Assembly (NCBI RefSeq): GCF_003583765.1
Contig: NZ_QXQA01000018.1
Coordinates: forward strand, 1-64,000
From: Paenibacillus nanensis
GTDB taxonomy: Bacteria > Bacillota > Bacilli > Paenibacillales > Paenibacillaceae
DNA length: 64,000 nt
Direction of reading: 5' to 3'
Each line of letters begins with the position of its first letter. The first letter of the stretch is position 1. Under the pieces are notes generated by a model. The model worked only from the letters and a program-made list of their open reading frames with translations. It was not told where the DNA came from and searched no databases. Below are positions 1 through 6,755 of the stretch, piece after piece. The position numbers were made by a program, and so were the translations under genes.

Positions 1-27
1 AATACTGAAAACTAAAAAAGGTGGCAA

Positions 28-67
28 TGGTTTGGCGGGGGAGGAGGCCTCCTCCCCCGCCAAACCA
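28..67. repeat. 40-bp perfect palindrome without loop
   Basis: Bases 28-47 are exactly the reverse complement of 48-67 (GC-rich core GGCGGGGGAGGAGG / CCTCCTCCCCCGCC flanked by GGTTT/AAACC). There is no unpaired loop. On the plus strand no T-run follows. On the minus strand a run of six T (complement of 15-20) begins about 8 nt beyond the stem, so it could at best be a weak minus-strand terminator for a gene left of the window. Cruciform or protein-binding site are alternatives. Confidence 0.85.
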
Positions 68-128
68 ACTCACTAATCCATCTCAGATGGATATTCTACG
101 GGCTTACACAAACTTCTTGACGCTACCA

Positions 129-373
129 ATGAGGAGCTTCAATTCTCATAAAAATCCTGCAGATTTGCATTAATTTCAAATGAGGAGCTTCAATTCTCAT
201 AAAAATCCTGCAGATTTGCATTAATTTCAAATGAGGAGCTTCAATTCTTATAAAAATCCTGCAGATTTGCATTAATTTCAAATGAGAAGCTTCAACCCTC
301 ATAAAAATCCTGCAGATTTGCATTAATTTCAAATGAGGAGCTTCAATTCTCATAAAAATCCTGCAGATTTGCA
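129..373. repeat. Five 51-bp tandem direct repeats
   Basis: Units start with ATGAGGAGC at 129, 180, 231, 282 and 333, giving an exact 51-bp period; the fifth is truncated at about 373. Copies 3 and 4 carry point changes (TTCTTA for TTCTCA; GAGAAGC and AACCCTC). Because 51 is a multiple of three, long repetitive ORFs arise on both strands, but none has a convincing ribosome site or protein-like composition. A diverged copy of the AAAATCCTGCAGATTTGCA...AATTTCAAAT half lies at 45287-45317, so this is a dispersed intergenic repeat family and not a local duplication only. Function unknown. Confidence 0.9.
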
Positions 374-449
374 ACATCTTGCTGACGAACGGAAAGCGGC
401 TCAAAAAATATTCACTTTTTCGGCGACGGAAGTGCTATCCAGATTTTTC

Positions 450-479
450 TTTACAACGTTCCCGGTCATCTGCTATTGT
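450..479 (+). promoter_or_regulatory. Sigma-A-like promoter of the T-box transcript
   Basis: TTTACA (450-455), an 18-nt spacer and TATTGT (474-479), with TGC just before the -10 (extended -10 form). It would start transcription near 485, just ahead of the T-box stem I. Confidence 0.55.
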
Positions 480-484
480 AATGC

Positions 485-778
485 AAACGCGACGACGAGA
501 AGAGTAGACGGAATACGGTCTTTCGCAGAGAGCTCCGGCAGCTGAAAAGGAGCAAAGAACGTCCCGTCGAACCAAGGCTCTGAGCATCGCATCGGAACCG
601 GCGCCTAAGCCGGGGATGGTGCGACGGGTGCTCCCGTTACCGGGCTAGGGTATAAGCATTCGCATGGCGTGCCGTACCTGAAGAGGCTGACGCGGCGACG
701 CGTTTAGCGAATAGGGATGGCACCGCGATGATTAATCTCGCTCCCAGGACCACAGGGTCTTGAGGGCGAGATTTTTTT
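485..778 (+). promoter_or_regulatory. T-box riboswitch leader (possibly tRNA-Gln)
   Basis: The T-box motif AGGGATGGCACCGCG is at 713-727, one base longer than the usual AGGGTGGNACCGCG, followed by an intrinsic terminator at 734-778. Upstream are the stem I marks: GA-rich K-turn with AGTA (about 490-507), CAGAGAG and the CTGAAAAGGAGC apical region (about 528-555), and the specifier loop GAAC near 572. Aligning this loop with the well known glyQS leader (GAA-N-codon-purine) puts the specifier at CAA, a Gln codon. The UGGC bulge would pair with a tRNA whose discriminator base is G. The specifier call is an inference from alignment by eye; the T-box class itself is secure. Confidence 0.88.
734..778 (+). 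terminator. T-box intrinsic terminator
   Basis: A 17-bp stem (734-750 with 757-773; one mismatch and two G-U pairs), six-base loop, and seven T at 772-778. It is the alternative to the antiterminator made with the T-box at 713-727. No gene intervenes before the MFS start at 814. Confidence 0.9.
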
Positions 779-813
779 GCGTTTATGCAGAGATGATAGG
801 GGAGGGAACGGAG

Positions 814-2064
814 ATGACGGAAACATGGAAATGGAAATATCCCGCTTTGTTATTGTTCGGCGTCGGCGTCTCGAACATCGGCGGGTGGATTTATTTTATC
901 GCGCTTAATTTGATCGTGCTGGATATGACGCAATCCGCTCTTGCGGTATCCCTGCTTTATCTGATCAGACCGCTGGCCGGGATCGCCGCGAACAGCTGGT
1001 CGGGTTCTTTCGTTGACCGGATCGATAAACGGAACTTGATGACGGCGCTGGACTTCTTAAGGGCGGGGTTAATCGTGCTGCTACCGCTGTATGCATCCGT
1101 CTGGTACATGTATGCGCTTGTCTTTTTGATTCATATGGCGGGAGCTGTTTTCGGGCCGGCATCCATGGCTTACACGACGATGCTGATTCCGGAGGAGCAC
1201 AGGCCGCGGTTCCAGTCTATGAACGCGTTGATAGGTTCAGGCGCTTTCCTGATCGGCCCCGCCGCCGCCGGACTTCTCTTTCTGCTCGGCACGCCGGTGT
1301 TCGCTATCTATATTAATGCGGCCGCCATGGCTGTGTCGGGACTGGTAACCCTCTTATTGCCGGGCTTAGAGGACGTTTCAAATAAGAATGCTGAAAATGA
1401 CGGGGAAAGAGGAGTCTCGTGGGCGGTCATAAAGCGGGATTGGGCTGAGGTGCTGCGGTTCTATCGGGGAAATGCGTCTATTTTTGTCATCTGCTTTCTG
1501 TTCAGCGGGGTCATGATGGTCATGGCTTCCGCCGTTGATTCGCTTGAGGCGGCGTTTGCCCGGACGGTGCTCGGACTATCCGAAGCCGAATACGGCGTAC
1601 TGGTCAGCCTATCCGGCGCGGGCATTATGGCGGGAGCGGGCTTAAACGCTTTGATGGCCAAAAGATCCTCCGTTCCATGGCTGATAGGCGGCGGCGTTCT
1701 TGGCGTGTGCGGGGGCTATTTGGTTTATGCCTGCTCGGCGGCTTTTTTGCCCGCTGCCTGCGGTTTTTTTGTCCTCGCTTTTTTTATGGCGTTTGCCAAG
1801 ACGGGCTTTGCGGTGTTTTACCAAAAGCATGTGCCGGTTGAGCTTATGGGGAGAGTCGGCAGCGTCAATGGCATGATCGAGAGCGCGCTCATTATGATCA
1901 TGACCATCGCTTTCGGATTGGCGGCCCACCTGATCGCGATACAGACGGCGGTCATCGTCGGCGTTATGATCATGCTCGCGCTCGGGCTTGCTCTCAGCGT
2001 GTGCGTCTGGAAAGCATCGAAGAGAAGCTTCAGCCAATCGCGACCCGAAGCGCTTCAAAGATAG
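814..2064 (+). CDS. MFS transporter, DHA3/MFS_3 (drug-efflux) type
   Basis: A 416-aa protein with about 10-12 hydrophobic segments and the family loop 2-3 motif GSFVDRIDKRNLM near residue 70. Overall layout resembles MFS_3 proteins such as macrolide or siderophore exporters, so proton-driven export across the cytoplasmic membrane is the likely role; the substrate cannot be read from sequence. The start ATG at 814 follows GGGAGGGAACGGAG; the longer open frame from 760 begins inside the T-box terminator and is unlikely. Transcription is controlled by the T-box leader, which is unusual because T-boxes normally control aminoacyl-tRNA synthetase, amino-acid biosynthesis or uptake genes. It could therefore be an amino-acid transporter of the same fold. 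Confidence 0.85.
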   Translation: MTETWKWKYPALLLFGVGVSNIGGWIYFIALNLIVLDMTQSALAVSLLYLIRPLAGIAANSWSGSFVDRIDKRNLMTALDFLRAGLIVLLPLYASVWYMYALVFLIHMAGAVFGPASMAYTTMLIPEEHRPRFQSMNALIGSGAFLIGPAAAGLLFLLGTPVFAIYINAAAMAVSGLVTLLLPGLEDVSNKNAENDGERGVSWAVIKRDWAEVLRFYRGNASIFVICFLFSGVMMVMASAVDSLEAAFARTVLGLSEAEYGVLVSLSGAGIMAGAGLNALMAKRSSVPWLIGGGVLGVCGGYLVYACSAAFLPAACGFFVLAFFMAFAKTGFAVFYQKHVPVELMGRVGSVNGMIESALIMIMTIAFGLAAHLIAIQTAVIVGVMIMLALGLALSVCVWKASKRSFSQSRPEALQR

Positions 2065-2117
2065 GCAGCAAGTTTTACGGGAATACTAGACGGAAAAGAA
2101 TGCAGGCGGCAGGAGCA

Positions 2118-2146
2118 TTGACGGAGCATCATAATATCGATATACT
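2118..2146 (+). promoter_or_regulatory. Sigma-A promoter of catE-nitroreductase
   Basis: TTGACG (2118-2123), a 17-nt spacer, then TATACT (2141-2146). Near-consensus in both hexamers; the start of transcription would fall at about 2153, inside the operator. Confidence 0.75.
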
Positions 2147-2165
2147 TAGTTACAAATAGTAAGTA
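2143..2165. promoter_or_regulatory. Dyad operator, resembling YodB/HxlR-family sites
   Basis: TACTTA (2143-2148) and TAAGTA (2160-2165) are inverted repeats around a TTACAAATA core. The site overlaps the -10 box and start point, the classic position for a repressor. Read on the minus strand it contains TACTATTTGTAACTA, close to what I recall of the YodB (thiol-sensing HxlR/DUF24) operator that controls catechol and quinone genes in Bacillus. The regulator is not adjacent; an HxlR gene exists at 60197-60541 but no link is shown. Confidence 0.6.
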
Positions 2166-2195
2166 ACAATTAAAATTGAAGAGGTGTTCGCGAGG

Positions 2196-3062
2196 GTGAC
2201 TACACATACATTGCATCCGTCAACCAGGCTTGGCGAGGTGAAGCTTAAGGTCAGCAGCCTTGAAAGATCGCTGGCGTTTTATCAATCGGTCATCGGCTTT
2301 CAGGTGCTGCGCCAGGAAGGCCGTACAGCCGAGCTTACGGCGGACGGCACGAACGTCCTGGTTGTGCTGGAAGAAGTGCCGAATGCGGTTATCGTGCCGG
2401 AACGCTCCTCGAGCGGCTTGTATCATTACGCGATCTTGCTTCCTACAAGGAAGGCGCTGGGCGTCGCGCTTCGGCGTCTGTTGGAGCACGGCATCAATGT
2501 TGGGCAGGCGGACCATTTTGTCAGCGAGGCTTTATATATTTCAGATCCCGATCTGAACGGCATTGAAATTTACCGCGACCGTCCGAGAGACGAATGGGAA
2601 TACGATGCGCAGGGCATGGTGAAAATGGGGACGGAGCCGATCGATTGGAACGGACTTTTGGCGGAAGCCGAAGGCAGCGAGTGGCAAGGACTGCCGGCAG
2701 GGACGGTCATCGGCCATGTGCATTTTCATGTTCGTGACTTGGCGGAGTCGAAGCAGTTCTACTGCGATGCTTTAGGATTTGAAATCGAAGTCGATATGAT
2801 GCGATTCATGCGCGCGTTATTTATTAGTGCGGGACGTTATCATCACCATATCGGCTTAAATCTTTGGGCAGGCGCAGGAGCGCCCCGCGTCCCGGCGAAT
2901 GGAACGGGAATCGTTTATTTCACGGTGGTGCTGCCGAATGCTGCGGAGCTGGAGAAAACAGCGTTAAATATGAAGCAATCCGGCTATACGGTAGAACGCG
3001 ATGGGGATATATGGTGGACGGAGGATCCAAACGGCATAAAAGTAAAACTTGTTGCCGCTTAA
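2196..3062 (+). CDS. catE: Catechol-2,3-dioxygenase (CatE-like, VOC family)
   Basis: A 288-aa protein of two VOC (glyoxalase-fold) halves: residues about 10-130 (LKVSSLERSLAFYQSVIGF ... SDPDLNGIEIY) and 170-285 (GHVHFHVRDLAESKQFY ... DPNGIKVKL). Length and sequence follow Bacillus CatE closely, including candidate metal ligands in VIGHVHFHV and YHHHIGLNLW. It should be an extradiol ring-cleaving dioxygenase for catechols. Start GTG at 2196 is preferred because GAAGAGGTG sits 9 nt upstream; the in-frame GTG at 2184 lies within that ribosome site. It is followed by a nitroreductase gene after 93 bp, as in quinone-stress gene sets. Confidence 0.85.
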   Translation: MTTHTLHPSTRLGEVKLKVSSLERSLAFYQSVIGFQVLRQEGRTAELTADGTNVLVVLEEVPNAVIVPERSSSGLYHYAILLPTRKALGVALRRLLEHGINVGQADHFVSEALYISDPDLNGIEIYRDRPRDEWEYDAQGMVKMGTEPIDWNGLLAEAEGSEWQGLPAGTVIGHVHFHVRDLAESKQFYCDALGFEIEVDMMRFMRALFISAGRYHHHIGLNLWAGAGAPRVPANGTGIVYFTVVLPNAAELEKTALNMKQSGYTVERDGDIWWTEDPNGIKVKLVAA

Positions 3063-3155
3063 CGCTAAGCATCCGAATAGGGAACTATCGGACGACGAAT
3101 AATAAATTTCGGGTTTTTATGACATCAATCCTATAACCGAGTGGAGGAAAACGGA

Positions 3156-3773
3156 ATGAACAGCAGCAACGTAGCGACAAGAGACTTTTACACTGCATTG
3201 AAAGAAAGACGTTCGATTTACGCCATCAGCAATGAGCAGGTCGCATCGGACGAACGGATAAAAGAAATTATCCATCATGCCGTCAAATATACGCCGTCTT
3301 CCTTTAATTCGCAGAGCGCTCGCGTAGTTGTGCTGCTTGGAGACAAACATAAGAAGCTTTGGGATATTACGACCGACACGCTGAAAGCTGTCGTTCCCGC
3401 GGATAAATTCGCGCCGACGCAAGAGAAGATGGACGCGTTCAGCGCAGGCTACGGCACCGTTCTCTTCTTCGAGGACGATGAGGTTGTAAAAGGGCTGCAG
3501 GAGCAGTTCGCGCTTTATGCGGACAACTTCCCGGTCTGGTCGAATCAATCGAACGGGATGCTGCAGCTCGTCGTTTGGATTGCGCTCGAGCAAGAAGGTT
3601 ATGGCGCTTCCCTCCAGCATTATAATCCGCTCATCGATGATAAGGTAAAAGCGGAGTGGAACATTCCTGCAAGCTGGAAGCTGATCGCGCAAATGCCGTT
3701 CGGCAAGCCGGTCGCTCCCGCAGGCGACAAGGACTTTCAGCCGCTTGAGGAGCGCGTGAAAATTTTTAAATAA
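3156..3773 (+). CDS. Nitroreductase family protein (HBN1/MhqN-like)
   Basis: A 205-aa FMN-dependent NAD(P)H oxidoreductase-like protein. The N-terminal FYTALKERRSIYAIS (residues 8-22) and TPSSFNSQSARVVVL (45-60) are the phosphate/FMN-binding signature of the family, and LVVWIALEQEGYGASLQHYN (residues about 129-148) matches the second half of the fold. It probably reduces quinones or nitro compounds by two electrons. ATG 3156 follows GTGGAGGAAAACGG. It shares the operator-controlled promoter with CatE and ends at a strong terminator, so the two form a small detoxification operon. Confidence 0.85.
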   Translation: MNSSNVATRDFYTALKERRSIYAISNEQVASDERIKEIIHHAVKYTPSSFNSQSARVVVLLGDKHKKLWDITTDTLKAVVPADKFAPTQEKMDAFSAGYGTVLFFEDDEVVKGLQEQFALYADNFPVWSNQSNGMLQLVVWIALEQEGYGASLQHYNPLIDDKVKAEWNIPASWKLIAQMPFGKPVAPAGDKDFQPLEERVKIFK

Positions 3774-3785
3774 GAAATTAGGAAA

Positions 3786-3832
3786 GGTCCTCCCCAGGCC
3801 GTTGAAATACGGCGGTTGGAGAGGACTTTTTT
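3786..3832 (+). terminator. Intrinsic terminator after nitroreductase
   Basis: GTCCTCC..GGCCG pairs with CGGC..GGAGAGGAC across a TTGAAATA loop, followed by six T (3827-3832). Its tail overlaps the stop codon of the convergent kinase gene. Confidence 0.9.
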
Positions 3833-5813
3833 ATGCACTCTCTTTCAAAGGGATGTCAATCTTCAATACGGAGCCATAGCGATTGTCCAGTGAAGTCAGC
3901 TCAATGGAGCCTCCCAGATGTTTAATCCTCTCTTTCATTGCGGACAGACCAAACCCGTAAGGTACAGCTGTATAAGGGGCGCCGTCATTGCAAAGGACGA
4001 AATGAAGCATGTCACCCTCCACGCGCAGAGTGAAGAAGAAGAGACTGCTGCCGCCGTGCTTGATCCCGTTGGTCAGCCCTTCCTGAAGGGCGTGGTAGAC
4101 GGTTTTTTTGACGAACGCATCGAGGACGGGGAGGGGGTGGATGTAGCGTTCGATTATAACGCCCGCCATTTGCTCGGTTTCATTGATAAGCTCATTAAGC
4201 AAAATAACCAGATCGTCCTTAGACGGCCGTTCCTTCATCATGCGCACGGCCGCCCGCACGTCCTCCAGCCCTTTGCGGACGGATTCGAGCGCCGCTTCCA
4301 GCTTGCTTTGGGCAGTATCGGGATCAATGCGCAGCAGCCTTTTGGCTGCCTCGAGCTGCATCGCCGCCCCGGTCAGCTTATGGCCGAGAATATCATGGAT
4401 TTCGTGGGCGATTCGATTGCGTTCCTCCCAGATGGCCACTTCGCCAAGCGCCTCGTAGGTTTCCATCATAGAAGCCTGCAGCTGACGGTATGTTTCCTTA
4501 TCCTTCAATTCGTCGAGCTCCTGTAATTTCCTGTTCTGCTCCTTTAACTGACGGGCATAGTGGTGCACCTGATCCTGCATGTCTCTTAAGTAACCAAACA
4601 AGGCTAGACCGGAGCAAAGAACAAATATAAAGCCAGCGACATACATCATTTCCGGCTGCCAGTAAATGGCGTAGAGCGGAAGCTTGGCCAACATCCACTT
4701 TTCGATGGAGGGAAAGAGGCGAAGCAGCCAGAACTGCACCCATAGCAAAATCATGATGCCGTTCCCAAGCATAACCCACTCCGTCTTCCCGTCAACCTGA
4801 AAGCGGTGAACGCGGACGATCGAAAGTGAAGCTGCTATCAGCACGGCAATCAGCAGCCCTTGAAAAAGCTCTCCTGTCATCCATGCGTAAACATCCTGAT
4901 TCATCCAAGCCAATACGGCGCAGCAAGGCAGACAGACGGTTGTTAGGCGCCGAAGCCATGTCGTCAGGGACCGGAAGCCTGGGCCGTATATTTGCTCAAG
5001 GAACGCCAGATAAGCGACCATCGCAAACGGCAGGAGAAGCGGAGAATAGTAAGCGAGTGCTGAGGTATCCGCATAGTAGTTTAAAAACTCGGCGTTAATC
5101 ACGCAGCCAAAACCGTTACTGATATTGATCAGAGCAAAATACAAATAAACGAGCTGCTTACGGTTTGCCGCGAACACTAATAGCGAAACAGCACCGAGGA
5201 ACAGGAACAGAACGCCGAGCAGCGCTCTGACGGCGTTTTGCCGAAAAATATGACTAAAAACCTCTTCGGCAGGGAGCGCGACAACAGAGGACTCAAGCAA
5301 GTCCAAGCCGGGACTCGATTGCTTGATACGGATCAAAACATCGCTTCCTCTGAAATCGTGAAGCGGCAATAGGCGAAGCTGATTTTGCGTGCTCAGCCGG
5401 GGATTATAAGAATCGATGTTGAACCGGAAAGCAGACGTCCCGTTAAGAAATACTTCATACCTGTCGACGCCTCTAATCCATAATTGGGGATCCCGAGAAG
5501 GGAGCTCGGATGAAGGCAATCGGATCCAATACTCGCCTTCGAAAGCGCGAGTTCTGGCGAGCTGCGCCGCCTCGTAAGGTTGGAGCCACGACGCATCTTC
5601 CGTGCGAACGATGCCGGCTTCGACCGGCAGAGCGCCTACATGGATTTCAACGCCGGGCATTTCGCTTGCAACGCCCTGCCCAATCGGAAGGTTTGCTTTC
5701 TCCAGTCCACCATTGATCAGGCTGGTAAGCATGACGCATGCAGCAACCCCTATCGTCACAAAAAGCGCATATTTGAAAATGAGCGTGATTCCACGTTTTT
5801 TACGTTCCATCAC
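3831..5813 (-). CDS. 7TM-DISM sensor histidine kinase (HisKA_3/DesK type)
   Basis: About 660 aa. A signal-anchor helix (residues 10-32) leads to an extracytoplasmic sensing domain (35-195), then seven transmembrane helices (about 195-410), a short coiled coil, the HisKA_3 box RIAHEIHDILGHKLTG with the phospho-accepting His near 470, and a HATPase with NGIKHGG, NDGAPY and GFGLSAMKERIKHLGG. It should autophosphorylate in response to an outside ligand and pass phosphate to the regulator encoded 31 bp upstream. Start: either GTG 5813 or ATG 5810; GGGAGG lies 9 or 12 nt upstream. The ligand is unknown; 7TMR-DISM extracellular domains often bind carbohydrates. Confidence 0.92.
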   Translation of the reverse strand: MMERKKRGITLIFKYALFVTIGVAACVMLTSLINGGLEKANLPIGQGVASEMPGVEIHVGALPVEAGIVRTEDASWLQPYEAAQLARTRAFEGEYWIRLPSSELPSRDPQLWIRGVDRYEVFLNGTSAFRFNIDSYNPRLSTQNQLRLLPLHDFRGSDVLIRIKQSSPGLDLLESSVVALPAEEVFSHIFRQNAVRALLGVLFLFLGAVSLLVFAANRKQLVYLYFALINISNGFGCVINAEFLNYYADTSALAYYSPLLLPFAMVAYLAFLEQIYGPGFRSLTTWLRRLTTVCLPCCAVLAWMNQDVYAWMTGELFQGLLIAVLIAASLSIVRVHRFQVDGKTEWVMLGNGIMILLWVQFWLLRLFPSIEKWMLAKLPLYAIYWQPEMMYVAGFIFVLCSGLALFGYLRDMQDQVHHYARQLKEQNRKLQELDELKDKETYRQLQASMMETYEALGEVAIWEERNRIAHEIHDILGHKLTGAAMQLEAAKRLLRIDPDTAQSKLEAALESVRKGLEDVRAAVRMMKERPSKDDLVILLNELINETEQMAGVIIERYIHPLPVLDAFVKKTVYHALQEGLTNGIKHGGSSLFFFTLRVEGDMLHFVLCNDGAPYTAVPYGFGLSAMKERIKHLGGSIELTSLDNRYGSVLKIDIPLKESA

Positions 5814-5844
5814 AAGTTGTTTCCTCCCGCCGACAGCCGCGCTC

Positions 5845-6510
5845 TTATGTCATCATAAGCCCCTTCAAGTGCAGAATCGCTTTCGTTCGTTCGTTTACGC
5901 CAATTTTATGATAAATAATGCTGACATAGTTTTTGACGGTTCCCTCGCTCATAAATAAGTTTTGCGCAATTTCCTTATTGGTGCTGCCCTCAACCAGCAG
6001 GTGAATAATTTCCTTCTCACGGTCGGTAAACGAATGCCCCTGTTTGAAGCGAGCCGCAGCGGCCGGTTTTGCCGGAGCCGCCGAAAGAGCGGAGATACGG
6101 GCGGCAAGCTTGCCAGCGATAACGCTTGGCATCATCAGCTGCCCCTTGGCCGCCTCGCGGACTGATTGCACGATTCGATCCGCCGGCATGTCTTTCAGCA
6201 GAAACCCGGCTGCGCCGCTAACGAGGCTGTCCACGATATATTCATCCTCCGCGAAGGTTGTCAGCACGACTATTCGAATATCGGGGTTCTTCGCTAGAAT
6301 AAGCCGAGTCGCTTCGATTCCGTCCAGCAGAGGCATACGAACGTCCATTAAGATGAGATCGGGCCGGCAATCGAGCGCAAGCCTCACGGCCTCCTCGCCG
6401 TTATCGGCAAGTCCTACGACTTCCATATCGCTCTCCAGATTAAAGATCGTCTGAAGGCCGTCCCGGAGCAGTGTTTGATCATCGGCGATGACAAGTCGTA
6501 TTTTGTTCAA
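5845..6510 (-). CDS. NarL/LuxR-family response regulator
   Basis: A 221-aa protein: receiver domain (1-120) with acidic pair D10-D11, phospho-acceptor D56 in DLILMDVRMP and conserved T/K positions, then a LuxR-type HTH (about 155-217, FTDREKEIIHLLVEGSTNKEIAQ split by VKNYVSIIYHKIG). The start is a TTG at 6510 with AGAAAGAGGG 7 nt upstream. It is the first gene of the two-gene operon with the 7TM-DISM kinase and is its evident partner. The divergent giant secreted-protein gene at 6756 is a natural candidate target, but this is inference from position only. Confidence 0.93.
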   Translation of the reverse strand: MNKIRLVIADDQTLLRDGLQTIFNLESDMEVVGLADNGEEAVRLALDCRPDLILMDVRMPLLDGIEATRLILAKNPDIRIVVLTTFAEDEYIVDSLVSGAAGFLLKDMPADRIVQSVREAAKGQLMMPSVIAGKLAARISALSAAPAKPAAAARFKQGHSFTDREKEIIHLLVEGSTNKEIAQNLFMSEGTVKNYVSIIYHKIGVNERTKAILHLKGLMMT

Positions 6511-6557
6511 TATAAACCCTCTTTCTGTTAGAAATGGGATTCCGTCTAAATAAATCT

Positions 6558-6585
6558 ATTATAAACCAAGGTTGATTTGATGAAA
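6558..6585 (-). promoter_or_regulatory. Promoter of the two-component operon
   Basis: Read on the minus strand: TTTCAT (6585-6580), 16-nt spacer, TATAAT (6563-6558), about 50 bp before the TTG start. Confidence 0.5.
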
Positions 6586-6755
6586 GATGCAAGATCGCAT
6601 TTGTGACGGAGAACATGACTGTGGTCATAGAGGTATTCATGACGCCGGTGACTATCGTAAGAAAATGGGCTGATGTAGGATGTGGTTTAGATTATCGTTC
6701 GTTATTAAGAATGATAAACCAATCTATTTCTAAGAAGGTCAGGGTGATTACAATT

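Noticed and set aside
129..373. CRISPR array
   Set aside because: The repeats are contiguous with no unique spacers and no cas genes are present.
123..404. 93-aa repetitive minus-strand frame
   Set aside because: It is a by-product of the 51-bp repeats, whose period is a multiple of three; no ribosome site.
760..813. Longer N-terminus of the MFS protein
   Set aside because: It begins in the T-box terminator, and ATG 814 has the ribosome site.
6603..6755. N-terminal extension of the giant protein
   Set aside because: The signal peptide starts at 6756, and the extension has no ribosome site or secretion features.
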